Source: Planctomycetota bacterium (lineage in GTDB: Bacteria; Planctomycetota; Phycisphaerae; FEN-1346; JAACEH01). From it: a stretch of DNA of 24,374 nt. The notes under the pieces were generated by a model. The model had not been told where the DNA came from and made no database searches. It was given only the letters and a program-made list of their open reading frames with translations. Both the position numbers and the translations under genes were made by a program. The DNA lies in contig JAFGPY010000306.1 of the NCBI GenBank assembly GCA_016935955.1, forward strand, positions 1 through 24,374, read 5' to 3'. Of this stretch, positions 6,787-14,865 are shown piece after piece (position 1 is the stretch's first letter; each line of letters starts with the position of its first letter).

Positions 6787-9636
6787 ATGAACGCATCGGC
6801 CCAATGGCTCTGGATCGCCGACGAACTGCACACTGTCAACTGTCACCTGTTGTTGCGGCGGGAGTTCACGCTCCGCGCCGCCCCGGAATCGGCCACCCTT
6901 GAAATCACCGCATGCAGCGGCTACGGGCTCTATGTCAACGGGTGGTTCGTCGGCGACGGGCCGCCGCGAAGCCAATGGCCGCAGATCTACGCTGATACGT
7001 ACGGCCTCGACGAGTTGCCGCTCAAGCGGGGCAGGAACGTCATCGCCGTAGCCTGCCACAACTGCGGCTTGGCCGAGCACGGTCGTCCGCCGGGCCCGGG
7101 CGGGTTGCGGGCCCAACTGACCGTCAAGCCGAACCGGGGCAAAGCCGTTCGCATCTCGACCGATGCCTCGTGGAAGGCCGTCCGGGCACCGCAACAGAAG
7201 GGTAACACACCGCGGCGGATGTTCACGGTGGGATTCGCCGAGACCTGCGACCTTCGCCGCGTGCCTCACGGCTGGACCGACGTCGGGTTCGACGATGCGA
7301 CGTGGCGTGCAGCCGACGTTGTGGGCAACCGCCCGGGGCGACCGTACACCAAGGTGGTCACTTGCCCGTTGCCGCGCCTGGTACGCGTGCCGACACGTCC
7401 CAGTGGTGTGGGCGCGTGCGGCCGAACGTTGCCGACTCCGGGCATCACGGGACTGCCGTTCGAGTTCTGCGTCTTCGGTCCGTGCGACGAGGAATTCTAT
7501 GGCGGCACGTTCGTCCGCAGTCCGCGCAAGCAGCGGGTCGCGCTGGAATTCGCCGCCGACAATCGCGCTGCCGTTTTCGTCAACAACCGCCGCATCCTCT
7601 GCCAAGGATGGAGCGAGCAGTTCTACAACCATCTCGAGTACGAGATGGATTCCTACACCGGCCTTTACCATGGTCACGGGCACCGCATTCCGCGGGCCCT
7701 GGTCACGTTGGAGAAGGGCTGGAACTCGATCGGCGTAGTCCTCGGGGCTCCGGCTGAGACGTGGGGCTTCGTCATGCGTTTCGCCGACGCCAGATCCGGC
7801 AAGGCACTTGCGCTGGACTTCTCGCCACGCCGCGAGGCCGGCGACCTGCCCGCCTGGCAGGTCATCTGCGACGCCGCACTGGTCGACTGCACTGACGCCA
7901 TGCTGCACGAGACGCCCGAGGTCAATCCCGGGACGTTTCCTTCGCCGGCCCACCTGGCCGCGTGGGAAAATCGCAAACCCGGCCGCATCGCCGGCGCGGA
8001 GAACCTGTGCGAGGGCAAGCGCGGTTCGCTGAAGTTGCCGCCGAACGGTTTCGTTACCTACCGGATGCCTGCGGAACTCGTCGGGCACGTCGAACTGGAA
8101 GTCCGCGGTGAGGCCGGTGCCGTGCTGGACATCACGGCCGGAGAGTACCTGAAGGCCAATGGCTGCATCGATCCGCTGCGCGACGGCCTGTTCCTGACGG
8201 ATCGTCTGATCCTCAACGGCAAGTGGACCCACTGGCGATCGTTCGACCGGCGGGCCATGCGCTACGTCGAGCTTGCAGCCCGCAACGCCACGAGTCCCGT
8301 CGAAGTCAGGACCCTGCGGATCGACGCCACGCACTATCCGCCACCCGCCGCGACGACATTCGAATCGTCGGACCGCCTGCTCAACAAACTCTGGCACGTC
8401 GGCGTGGCCACGTTGGACGCCTGCACGCAGGAGAACTTCGAGGACTGTCCGATTCGCGAGATGGCCCAGTGGCTCGGCGACACCATCGTCGAGGGACAGC
8501 TGGCCTACGCCGCCTGGGGCGACCAGGCCCTGACGGCCAAGGCTCTCCGGCAGTTTGCTGCCGATCAGCCAACCGACGGGTGGATGCGGCCCATCGTGCC
8601 CTGCGGCTACGGCGATATCCTCTGCGACTACTCGCTGATGTACAACTACCTGCTCCATCGCCACTGGATGTACTGGGGCGACCGCAAGCTGCTCAAGGAA
8701 TGCTTCCCGGCCGTTGTGCGGCTGCTGGACCATGCCGCAACGTTCGACGACCCGCGCGGCTTTATCCTCGCCGACGAAGACCCGAGAAACCGCGTCTTCC
8801 TGGATCACACGCTCTACGCCAGATTCAAGAACGCCGACGTCATCACCGGTTACCAGGCGGCCTACGCCATGTCGCTGAAGTGCGGCGCCCAACTGGCCGA
8901 TGCGCTCGGCCAGCGGGCCAAAGCCAGACGCTGGCGACGACAGTGGCAGCAGACACGCGATGCCGTTGTCGGGCGACTGTTCGACGACCGCAAGGGACTG
9001 TTTGCCGATTCGCTGACCGGCGACGCGCTAAGCAAACGCGGCACGGCGACGACTAACTACTGGCTACTCTTCGCCGGACTGCCAACCGAAGAACAGGAGC
9101 GGAAGATTCTCAAGGCCCTGTGGCCTGCGGCCGATCGCGAGGCCAGGAGCCTGTGGCCGTCGCACGAGAACCCGTACTTCAAGTACTACGTGCTGGAGGC
9201 CCTGTTCTCGCGGGGTCGCACGGCCGAGGCCTTCAACGTGCTCCGCACCTATTACGGTCGCATGCTCGACCGCAAGGACGCCTGGACGATCTTCGAGTCC
9301 TACGATCCGTCCACTCCGGCCAACCGGCCGCCGAAGACCAACAGCCTGTGCCACGCCTACGGGGCAGGGCCGCTGGTGCACTACCTCCGCTGGGTGTGCG
9401 GCATGCGGCCGACGGAGCCTGGTTTCGCCTCGATGGTGGTCGAGCCCCAACTGGGCTCCCTGAAACGCCTGTCGGTGGCCTTCCATACGCCGCAGGGCCG
9501 CATGGCGATGCAGGTCAGCCGGGCGCGCGGCGGCCGCGACATTGCCGTATCCGTGCCCAAGGGCGTTGCCGTGGATCTGAAGCCTACCTACCTGGCCCAC
9601 GGTGACCGGCTTCGTCTGGTTGCGCCCAGGGGATGA
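6787..9636 (+). CDS. GH78 alpha-L-rhamnosidase-like glycoside hydrolase
   Basis: The 949-residue protein has the architecture of bacterial GH78 enzymes: N-terminal beta-sandwich domains (about 1-530), an (alpha/alpha)6 barrel (about 535-870) and a C-terminal beta domain. The barrel carries D553-CPIR-E558-MAQWLG-D565, the same D+5=E, D+12=D spacing as the acidic triad of Bacillus GH78 RhaB. E837 in DAWTIFESYD sits where the second catalytic Glu of the inverting pair is expected. The general acid motif reads CPIRE instead of the usual CPQRDE, so specificity is open. There is no signal peptide: the protein starts MNASAQWLWIADE, suggesting cytoplasmic use of imported rhamnosides. ATG 6787 was chosen because GAGGG lies just upstream and family proteins start with this QWLW stretch; the longer frame from 6730 adds 19 unlikely residues. 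It may be cotranscribed with fabZ (79-base gap, no terminator seen). Confidence 0.87.
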   Translation: MNASAQWLWIADELHTVNCHLLLRREFTLRAAPESATLEITACSGYGLYVNGWFVGDGPPRSQWPQIYADTYGLDELPLKRGRNVIAVACHNCGLAEHGRPPGPGGLRAQLTVKPNRGKAVRISTDASWKAVRAPQQKGNTPRRMFTVGFAETCDLRRVPHGWTDVGFDDATWRAADVVGNRPGRPYTKVVTCPLPRLVRVPTRPSGVGACGRTLPTPGITGLPFEFCVFGPCDEEFYGGTFVRSPRKQRVALEFAADNRAAVFVNNRRILCQGWSEQFYNHLEYEMDSYTGLYHGHGHRIPRALVTLEKGWNSIGVVLGAPAETWGFVMRFADARSGKALALDFSPRREAGDLPAWQVICDAALVDCTDAMLHETPEVNPGTFPSPAHLAAWENRKPGRIAGAENLCEGKRGSLKLPPNGFVTYRMPAELVGHVELEVRGEAGAVLDITAGEYLKANGCIDPLRDGLFLTDRLILNGKWTHWRSFDRRAMRYVELAARNATSPVEVRTLRIDATHYPPPAATTFESSDRLLNKLWHVGVATLDACTQENFEDCPIREMAQWLGDTIVEGQLAYAAWGDQALTAKALRQFAADQPTDGWMRPIVPCGYGDILCDYSLMYNYLLHRHWMYWGDRKLLKECFPAVVRLLDHAATFDDPRGFILADEDPRNRVFLDHTLYARFKNADVITGYQAAYAMSLKCGAQLADALGQRAKARRWRRQWQQTRDAVVGRLFDDRKGLFADSLTGDALSKRGTATTNYWLLFAGLPTEEQERKILKALWPAADREARSLWPSHENPYFKYYVLEALFSRGRTAEAFNVLRTYYGRMLDRKDAWTIFESYDPSTPANRPPKTNSLCHAYGAGPLVHYLRWVCGMRPTEPGFASMVVEPQLGSLKRLSVAFHTPQGRMAMQVSRARGGRDIAVSVPKGVAVDLKPTYLAHGDRLRLVAPRG

Positions 9637-9732
9637 TGTGCTCCCCGGGCCTGTCGCCGGGGGGCCACGGCGAATCGTGTGGCTTCTTCGGCCTCGACAA
9701 TCGTACTACTAGAGGCGGTGCCGAGGCCGCAG
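9637..9732. other. Intergenic region with two GC-rich inverted repeats, no gene seen
   Basis: After the GH78 stop there is a CCCCGG...CCGGGG hairpin (about 9643-9662) with no T-run. Further down, CGGCCTCG (9689-9696) and CGAGGCCG (9722-9729) form an 8-bp inverted repeat with 25 bases between the arms, ending three bases before the -35 of the protease promoter. Terminator or regulator site cannot be decided. Confidence 0.3.
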
Positions 9733-9761
9733 TTGAATTCCGCGGGCAACAGTGATAGAAT
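9733..9761 (+). promoter_or_regulatory. Promoter for the S41 protease gene
   Basis: TTGAAT (9733-9738), exactly 17 bases, TAGAAT (9756-9761): 9-10 of 12 consensus positions with ideal spacing. Predicted start of transcription is about 9768, with a leader of about 32 bases to ATG 9800. Confidence 0.6.
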
Positions 9762-9799
9762 CCCCTGTCTGTAGCCATTGTGTGTGAGGGCTTGGGTTT

Positions 9800-11341
9800 A
9801 TGAGTCAGTTGCAGGAATCCGTCCGTCGTTTCTTTCGCGGCCCGGTTTCCCGGGAGGAGTTGAAGGTGCAAAGGAACTTGTTGCTTGTTCTGGCCGTGGC
9901 CCTGATCGGGTTGCTCATCGTCATGGGCTTCGGCAATTACATGAACACCTATGCCGCAGGCGAGGACGACGACGTCTACCGCGGCGTGCGGCTGCTGGGC
10001 GAGGCCGTGCGGCTGGTGCGCGATCGTTACGTCTCCGAGGTCGACAACCGCAAACTCTACGAGCACGCCATCCAGGGCATGCTCCAGGGACAGGACCGCT
10101 TCTCGGCCTTCATCAGCGAAGATGAGCTTCCCGACTTCCGCAAGCAGATCGAAGGCTCGTTCGGCGGCATCGGCGTGGTCATCGGGCAACGCAACGGATG
10201 GATCATGGTCATCAGTCCGATCGAGGATGGCCCGTCGTACCGTGCGGGCGTGCTGGCCGGCGACCGCTTCACCGAGGTCGAGGGCAAGAGCACCGACGGC
10301 ATGACGCTCGACGATGCCGTGAAGATGCTGACCGGCAAACCGGGCACCAAGGTGACGTTTAAGGTCATCCACGAGACCGACCTGAAAGAGGAAGCGTTCA
10401 CAATCACGCGTGAGATCATCCACGTCAAAACCGTCAAGGGTATCAATCGCGACGAAGAGAGCCAGTGGCAGTACATCGTCGACAAGTCGAGCGGTGTGGC
10501 CTGCATTCGCGTGACTTCGTTTACGAACGACACGGTGGACGACCTTCGCAAGGCCATCGAGGAGGCCAGGCAGCAGGGCATGAAGAGCCTGATCCTGGAC
10601 CTGCGTTTCAATGGCGGCGGCGTGCTCAAGGGCGCCATCGCCATGGTCGACCTGTTCATCGACAAGGGGGTCATTGTCTCGACCCGCGGCCGCAACGATC
10701 CCGAGGAGGTCTACCGGGCGACCGAGGAGGGGACGCTCGAGGACTTCCCGATGGTAATCCTGGTCAACGACCGCAGCGCCAGCGCGAGCGAGATCGTCGC
10801 CGGAGCCCTTCAGGACCATGGCCGGGCCGTCGTGCTCGGCGAGCGGACCTTCGGCAAGGGCAGCGTGCAGAACATCTTCCCGCTCGACAGCGGGCGCGCG
10901 GCCATGAGGCTGACCGTGGCCAAGTATTACCTGCCCAGCGGCCGCTGCCTGCACCGCGAAGACGACAGCAAGGAATGGGGCGTCGATCCGCTGATCGAGG
11001 TCAAGATGACGCCGAAGGAATACGCCGACGTTTTCATCGCCCGGCGCGACAGCGAAGTGATACGAACCAACGGCAAGAAGGCCAACGGCCACGGCGAGGA
11101 GTCCGAGGAGGGCAGCGAGAACGGAGAGGGCACGGATGGCCAGTCCAAGCCCTTGTCCAAGACTCCCGGGGACGACGATGGCGAGACGCCGCCGGACTTC
11201 GGCGAGATCAATCCCGACGAGAGCCAGAAGGAATCGGACACGACCGAGGTGGTCGATCGCCAGTTGCAGCGTGCCGTCGACGTGCTGCGGATGTGGCCGC
11301 TACTGAAGAAGTTTGAGGTCAAACAAGCCGTCGCGGAATAG
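9800..11341 (+). CDS. ctpA: S41 C-terminal processing peptidase with N-terminal membrane anchor
   Basis: Serine/lysine-dyad endopeptidase of the CtpA/Prc family, 513 residues, which trims or degrades extracytoplasmic proteins. Residues 25-44 form one membrane segment (NLLLVLAVALIGLLIVMGF), leaving the catalytic part outside. A PDZ domain lies at about 118-208 (SFGGIGVVIGQ... RAGVLAGDRFTEVEG). The S41 core has LDLRFNGGGVL (266-276), catalytic S328 in SASASEIVAGAL (326-337) and K353 in FGKGSVQ, 25 residues later as in family members. Residues 425-485 are a Glu/Asp/Gly/Ser-rich tail of low complexity, then a predicted C-terminal helix (484-505). The gene is closed by a terminator, so it seems monocistronic. 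The symbol is a family label. Confidence 0.93.
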   Translation: MSQLQESVRRFFRGPVSREELKVQRNLLLVLAVALIGLLIVMGFGNYMNTYAAGEDDDVYRGVRLLGEAVRLVRDRYVSEVDNRKLYEHAIQGMLQGQDRFSAFISEDELPDFRKQIEGSFGGIGVVIGQRNGWIMVISPIEDGPSYRAGVLAGDRFTEVEGKSTDGMTLDDAVKMLTGKPGTKVTFKVIHETDLKEEAFTITREIIHVKTVKGINRDEESQWQYIVDKSSGVACIRVTSFTNDTVDDLRKAIEEARQQGMKSLILDLRFNGGGVLKGAIAMVDLFIDKGVIVSTRGRNDPEEVYRATEEGTLEDFPMVILVNDRSASASEIVAGALQDHGRAVVLGERTFGKGSVQNIFPLDSGRAAMRLTVAKYYLPSGRCLHREDDSKEWGVDPLIEVKMTPKEYADVFIARRDSEVIRTNGKKANGHGEESEEGSENGEGTDGQSKPLSKTPGDDDGETPPDFGEINPDESQKESDTTEVVDRQLQRAVDVLRMWPLLKKFEVKQAVAE

Positions 11342-11366
11342 CGGCCGGTTACAACTGATGAGTTCC

Positions 11367-11396
11367 AGGGGCCGTCACGTGCGGCCCCTTTGTTCT
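11367..11396 (+). terminator. Intrinsic terminator after the S41 protease
   Basis: Perfect stem AGGGGCCG (11367-11374) / CGGCCCCT (11382-11389) with a 7-base loop, followed by TTGTTCT. It lies 26 bases after the protease stop and upstream of the chosen tsaD start, so the longer tsaD frame that runs through it is unlikely to be translated. Confidence 0.75.
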
Positions 11397-11426
11397 GGCG
11401 AAGGCCATGGGCCGGGAATACGCGAC

Positions 11427-12431
11427 GTGCTGATCCTGGGCATCGAATCCTCCTGCGACGAGACGAGCGTCGCGCTGGTCGAAGACGGCCGCCGCGTCCG
11501 CGCTTCGGTCGTGGCCAGCCAGATCGACCTTCACGCCCGCTACGGTGGCGTGGTGCCGGAGCTTGCTGCCCGGGCCCACATCGAATGCCTGGTTCCCGTA
11601 ATGAACGAGGCGCTGCAAGCGGCTGACGTGGCGGTGGCCGACGTGGACGCCATTGCCGTCGTCAACATGCCGGGCCTGATCGGTTCGTTGCTGATCGGCG
11701 TCACGGCCGCCAAGACGCTGGCCTGGATTCATGACAAGCCGCTCGTGGCCGTCAATCACATTCAGGCTCACCCCTACGCCGTCTGCCTGGACAATGACAT
11801 CGAGCCGTGGCCGTGCGTCAGCCTGGTCGTCTCGGGCGGGCACACCACGCTATACCACAGCACCGGCCCGTTGGAGATTCAGCGTATTGGCCGCACGGTG
11901 GACGACGCTGCGGGCGAGGCGTTCGACAAGGTGGCGGCCATTCTCGAATTGCCGTATCCCGGTGGTCCGAGCATCGACCGTCTGTCGAAGCAGGGCAATC
12001 CCAAGGCCCTGGCCTTCAAGCGATCGGCCGTCGGCCCCGAGCAGTTGGACTTCTCGTTCAGCGGCATCAAGACGGCGGTGCTCTACGAGGTCTGCGGTCA
12101 CGATTTGTCGCGAACGGCCGCAAGCATGTCCGACGATCGCAAGGCCGACATTGCGGCTAGTTTCCAGGAGGCGGTGGTTGACATGCTGGTGGCCAACACG
12201 ATGCGGGCCGCCGAGTTGCGTGCCGCCGAGACGGTCGTCCTGGGCGGGGGTGTGGCCGCAAACGGTCGCCTGCGAACGAAAATGGCCGAAGCCGCATGCC
12301 GCCGCGGTCTTGTCTGTCACGTGCCCCCTCTGAAGTACTGCACGGACAATGCCGCCATGGTCGCCGGCTTGGCCCACCACATGATTCTGGATGGTCGCAC
12401 GGCCGATCTGGCCTTCGAGGCCAAGGCCTGA
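11427..12431 (+). CDS. tsaD: tRNA N6-adenosine threonylcarbamoyltransferase TsaD
   Basis: Universal Kae1/TsaD subunit that moves the threonylcarbamoyl group from TC-AMP to A37 of ANN-reading tRNAs, acting with TsaB and TsaE in bacteria. With a GTG start at 11427 the protein begins VLILGIESSCDETS, the exact family N-terminus, and has 334 residues (usual 330-345). Metal ligands are present: H111 and H115 in NHIQAH and D307 in CTDNAAM. Other motifs are SGGHT (136-140), DDAAGEAFDKVA (159-170), FSFSGIKTAV (209-218) and VLGGGVAANGRLR (271-283). An in-frame ATG at 11358 and a longer frame from 11313 were rejected because a terminator hairpin lies in between. The ribosome site is weak (GGGA about 12 bases upstream). 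TsaB, TsaE and TsaC are not in the window. Confidence 0.95.
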   Translation: MLILGIESSCDETSVALVEDGRRVRASVVASQIDLHARYGGVVPELAARAHIECLVPVMNEALQAADVAVADVDAIAVVNMPGLIGSLLIGVTAAKTLAWIHDKPLVAVNHIQAHPYAVCLDNDIEPWPCVSLVVSGGHTTLYHSTGPLEIQRIGRTVDDAAGEAFDKVAAILELPYPGGPSIDRLSKQGNPKALAFKRSAVGPEQLDFSFSGIKTAVLYEVCGHDLSRTAASMSDDRKADIAASFQEAVVDMLVANTMRAAELRAAETVVLGGGVAANGRLRTKMAEAACRRGLVCHVPPLKYCTDNAAMVAGLAHHMILDGRTADLAFEAKA

Positions 12432-12461
12432 CGACCCCCACGCGAATCGTTAGGATCGCGC

Positions 12462-12489
12462 TTGCCTCCCGCTCAGAACCCGCTAGAAT
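12462..12489 (+). promoter_or_regulatory. Promoter for the Na/Pi-PhoU cluster
   Basis: TTGCCT (12462-12467), 16 bases, TAGAAT (12484-12489), the same -10 as the protease promoter. Predicted start near 12496, about 50 bases before ATG 12546. It lies inside the longest open frame of the downstream gene, which supports the shorter start. Confidence 0.55.
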
Positions 12490-12545
12490 GCCCGCTCCGG
12501 AACTGGGCCCAGTACAATCCCGAACCCTTATCCTGCGAAGCGAGC

Positions 12546-14111
12546 ATGAACCAGCCAAGACAGGACACGGACAAGTCCCCGGGCAGATCCTCCGAGCCGA
12601 CGCCGGTATCCGGTTTCAGCAGAATCCATCGTTGGTCGCAGGCTCTGGCTCGGCGTGCCGATTGGCGAACCACCCTCTGGCATGGTCTGCAGGTGGTTGT
12701 TCTGATCTACTTCTTCCTCTGTGCCATCAACATGATGGGCAAGGGCATCAAGATCACTGCCGCCAATCACGACTACCAGGGCAAGTTCTCCGACGACTCG
12801 GCATTCTCGCTGTACGTCAAGAAGCCGGGCCAGACGCCTCAGGTAACCGTCGACCCGGTCAGTCTGTCGGAGCAGCCGGAGGTCGGCCGCAAGGTTGGTG
12901 CGATCGGTGACGTGACGGCCGTTATGGGGGCCGTGGCCGTCGGCGACAAGGTGGTCCGCGCGGTCTGTCCGACGGGCACCGTTGTCCACGGCAAGTGCGC
13001 ACGGATCGTCGAAGTGCGGCCGGAGTTCCTCGTCGTCGAGCCCGTCCTGGAATACAAGAGCTGGCTCTACGCTATCTTCGAGTTTGCCAAGAATCCGTTC
13101 ATGGCCCTGATGGTGGGCATTCTGATTACGGCCATTTTCCAGTCGAGCAGTTTCACGACGAGTTTCACCGTCGGCATGGTGGCCACGGTGCCGGCCTTCG
13201 GTATCGAGTTGGCCATTCCGATCATCATGGGCGCCAACATCGGCACCAGCGTGACCAACATCATGGTGTCGCTGGGCTACATTCGCCGCCGCGACGAGTT
13301 CCGCCGGGCCTTCGCCGGAGCGACAGTGCACGACTTCTTCAACGTGCTGACCGTCGCCGTCCTGTTCACGCTCGAACTGACGACCGGCGTGCTGCACCTG
13401 ATGGCCGGCAAGCTGGCCAGTCTGGTCTACCATGGCGGCGCGACCGCCGTCAGCGAGGAACCGACCAACTACATCAAGATCGCCGTGACGCCGGTGATCA
13501 AGTTCATCCAGTGGCTGCTGGCCGGTGTATTCGGCTTCGGGCAGAACGCCACGGGCATCGTCATGACCATCCTGGCGATTGTGATCCTGTTTGTCGCCCT
13601 GCTGCTGCTGGTCAAGGTTCTCCGTACGCTTGTGCTCAAGCGTGCCGAATCGTTCTTTGACCGCGTCCTGTTCCGCAACGCGCCGACGGCCTTCGTCGTG
13701 GGGCTGATCCTGACCGCTTCGGTCCAGTCGAGCAGCGTGACGACAAGCCTCGTGGTGCCGCTGATTGCCGCCGGGTTGCTAACGCTGAACCAGGTGTTCC
13801 CGTATCTGCTCGGGGCTAACATCGGAACAACCGTCACGGCCCTGATCGCTTCGTTTGCCACCAGTGCCACCTCCGAAGAGGGAGCCAAGGTCGGGCTGAC
13901 CCTGGCGTGCGTTCACCTGCTGTTCAACGTGCTGGGGGCGATCATCTTCTACCCGTTGCGCTGGATTCCCATCGGCATGGCCAACGCTCTGGCCGCCAAG
14001 GCGGCGGAGTCCAAACGCTATGCGATCTTCTTCGTACTTGGCGTATTCTTCGGTTTACCGCTACTCGGTATCGCGGTCCATGAACTGTATGTCAGGTTTG
14101 CAGGGGGCTGA
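12546..14111 (+). CDS. Na+/phosphate cotransporter family protein, copy 1
   Basis: Integral membrane transporter of the Na/Pi (NptA/SLC34-like) family, 521 residues. It has the two inverted-repeat halves typical of the family: FQSSSFTTSF (Q199) and VQSSSVTTSLVVP (Q394), each followed by a GANIGT motif (229-234 and 423-428). Membrane segments lie at about 46-64, 181-215, 222-245, 262-280, 335-358, 378-412, 418-437, 447-469 and 491-512. Between segment 1 and the first QSSS there is an insert (about 70-180) predicted outside the membrane, with C141 and C151. ATG 12546 was chosen because the promoter at 12462-12489 lies upstream; the ribosome site is poor. It is followed by a PhoU-like gene after 2 bases. 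Phosphate uptake with Na+ is the family role; efflux is possible in members paired with PhoU domains. Confidence 0.9.
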   Translation: MNQPRQDTDKSPGRSSEPTPVSGFSRIHRWSQALARRADWRTTLWHGLQVVVLIYFFLCAINMMGKGIKITAANHDYQGKFSDDSAFSLYVKKPGQTPQVTVDPVSLSEQPEVGRKVGAIGDVTAVMGAVAVGDKVVRAVCPTGTVVHGKCARIVEVRPEFLVVEPVLEYKSWLYAIFEFAKNPFMALMVGILITAIFQSSSFTTSFTVGMVATVPAFGIELAIPIIMGANIGTSVTNIMVSLGYIRRRDEFRRAFAGATVHDFFNVLTVAVLFTLELTTGVLHLMAGKLASLVYHGGATAVSEEPTNYIKIAVTPVIKFIQWLLAGVFGFGQNATGIVMTILAIVILFVALLLLVKVLRTLVLKRAESFFDRVLFRNAPTAFVVGLILTASVQSSSVTTSLVVPLIAAGLLTLNQVFPYLLGANIGTTVTALIASFATSATSEEGAKVGLTLACVHLLFNVLGAIIFYPLRWIPIGMANALAAKAAESKRYAIFFVLGVFFGLPLLGIAVHELYVRFAGG

Positions 14112-14113
14112 CC

Positions 14114-14800
14114 ATGTTGAAGGCGCTTCTGGCTGCATGGCGCGGCGACAACGCCCTGGCGCTCATGCTCGATCAGTTCGATCAGATGCTGGCCCACGAC
14201 CAGTGGATGTTCCAGCAGGCGGCCGGTGCCTACTGGCGGGCGGTCGTGTGGAGCGACGTTCAGGGCGTCCTGTATGCCCGCGACAAGCAGGTTAACGACT
14301 TGGAGCGGGCCATCCGCCGTGAAGTCGTGCGCCACTTGGTTCTTCATCCCGGGAGCGACGTGCCGGCCTGCCTGATCATGATGAGCGTCGTCAAGGACGC
14401 CGAGCGCATCGGCGACTACTGCAAGAACATCTTCGAGGTCGGCAAGTGGTTCCGCCACGAGTACACCTCGCCGCGATATCTCGGCCCGCTCAAGGAGGTC
14501 CACGAGACCATCCTGGCGATGTTCGATAAGACACGCAAAGCCTTTCGCGAGAGTCATGTTGAACTCGCCGTCGAAGTCATCCGGACGTTCGAGTCCGTCA
14601 AAAGCAAGTGCGACCTGATCGTCGAGCAACTGCTACGGCAGAAGGACAACATGCCGACCGACGAGGCCGTGTCGTACGGGATGATCTGTCGCCACATGAA
14701 ACGTGCCGCTGCCCACCTGGCCAATATCGCCAGCAGCGTCGTGACGCCGGTGGAGAACCTCGATTTCGCGGACGAGCGAATCGCGCCGACCGACAAGTAG
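14114..14800 (+). CDS. PhoU-like phosphate regulatory protein, copy 1
   Basis: A 228-residue all-helical protein of the PhoU/DUF47-like group. The clearest PhoU signature is SVVKDAERIGDYCKNIFEVG (95-114), the metal-binding ER-GD helix repeated in PhoU bundles. Others are LLRQKDNMPTDEAVSYGMIC and HMKRAAAHLANIASSVVTPV near the C-terminus, the second helix bundle. It is cytoplasmic. PhoU-domain partners of Na/Pi transporters are thought to control transport or act as an attached regulatory subunit; here it is a separate gene starting 2 bases after the transporter stop, with a purine-rich AGGGGG just upstream of ATG 14114. Same-strand coupling with the transporter suggests the two proteins are made together. 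Confidence 0.85.
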   Translation: MLKALLAAWRGDNALALMLDQFDQMLAHDQWMFQQAAGAYWRAVVWSDVQGVLYARDKQVNDLERAIRREVVRHLVLHPGSDVPACLIMMSVVKDAERIGDYCKNIFEVGKWFRHEYTSPRYLGPLKEVHETILAMFDKTRKAFRESHVELAVEVIRTFESVKSKCDLIVEQLLRQKDNMPTDEAVSYGMICRHMKRAAAHLANIASSVVTPVENLDFADERIAPTDK

Positions 14801-14865
14801 CCGTCCACCGTTACGGCCGTGCGCCGGGTCCGGTAGCCGCACAGGAGGAAAGACGGTCGAACCCT

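Noticed and set aside
6700..8892. A 730-codon open frame on the minus strand
   Set aside because: It lies entirely opposite the GH78 gene; high-GC coding DNA leaves the opposite strand open. Its product has no family motif and an Arg/His/Gly-rich composition.
9643..9662. CCCCGG/CCGGGG hairpin after GH78 as a terminator
   Set aside because: No T-run follows it on the plus strand, so it is mentioned only as part of the intergenic region.
9584..11092. A 502-codon open frame on the minus strand
   Set aside because: It is antisense to the S41 protease, which has clear catalytic motifs and a promoter; the antisense product shows no domain.
11313..11426. Longer N-terminus for TsaD from ATG 11313 or 11358
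   Set aside because: The extension crosses the protease stop and a terminator hairpin, and TsaD proteins begin exactly at the ILGIESSCDE stretch.
12462..12545. Longer N-terminus of Na/Pi copy 1 from TTG 12462
   Set aside because: The region contains the promoter (TTGCCT-N16-TAGAAT), and the extra residues have no family similarity.
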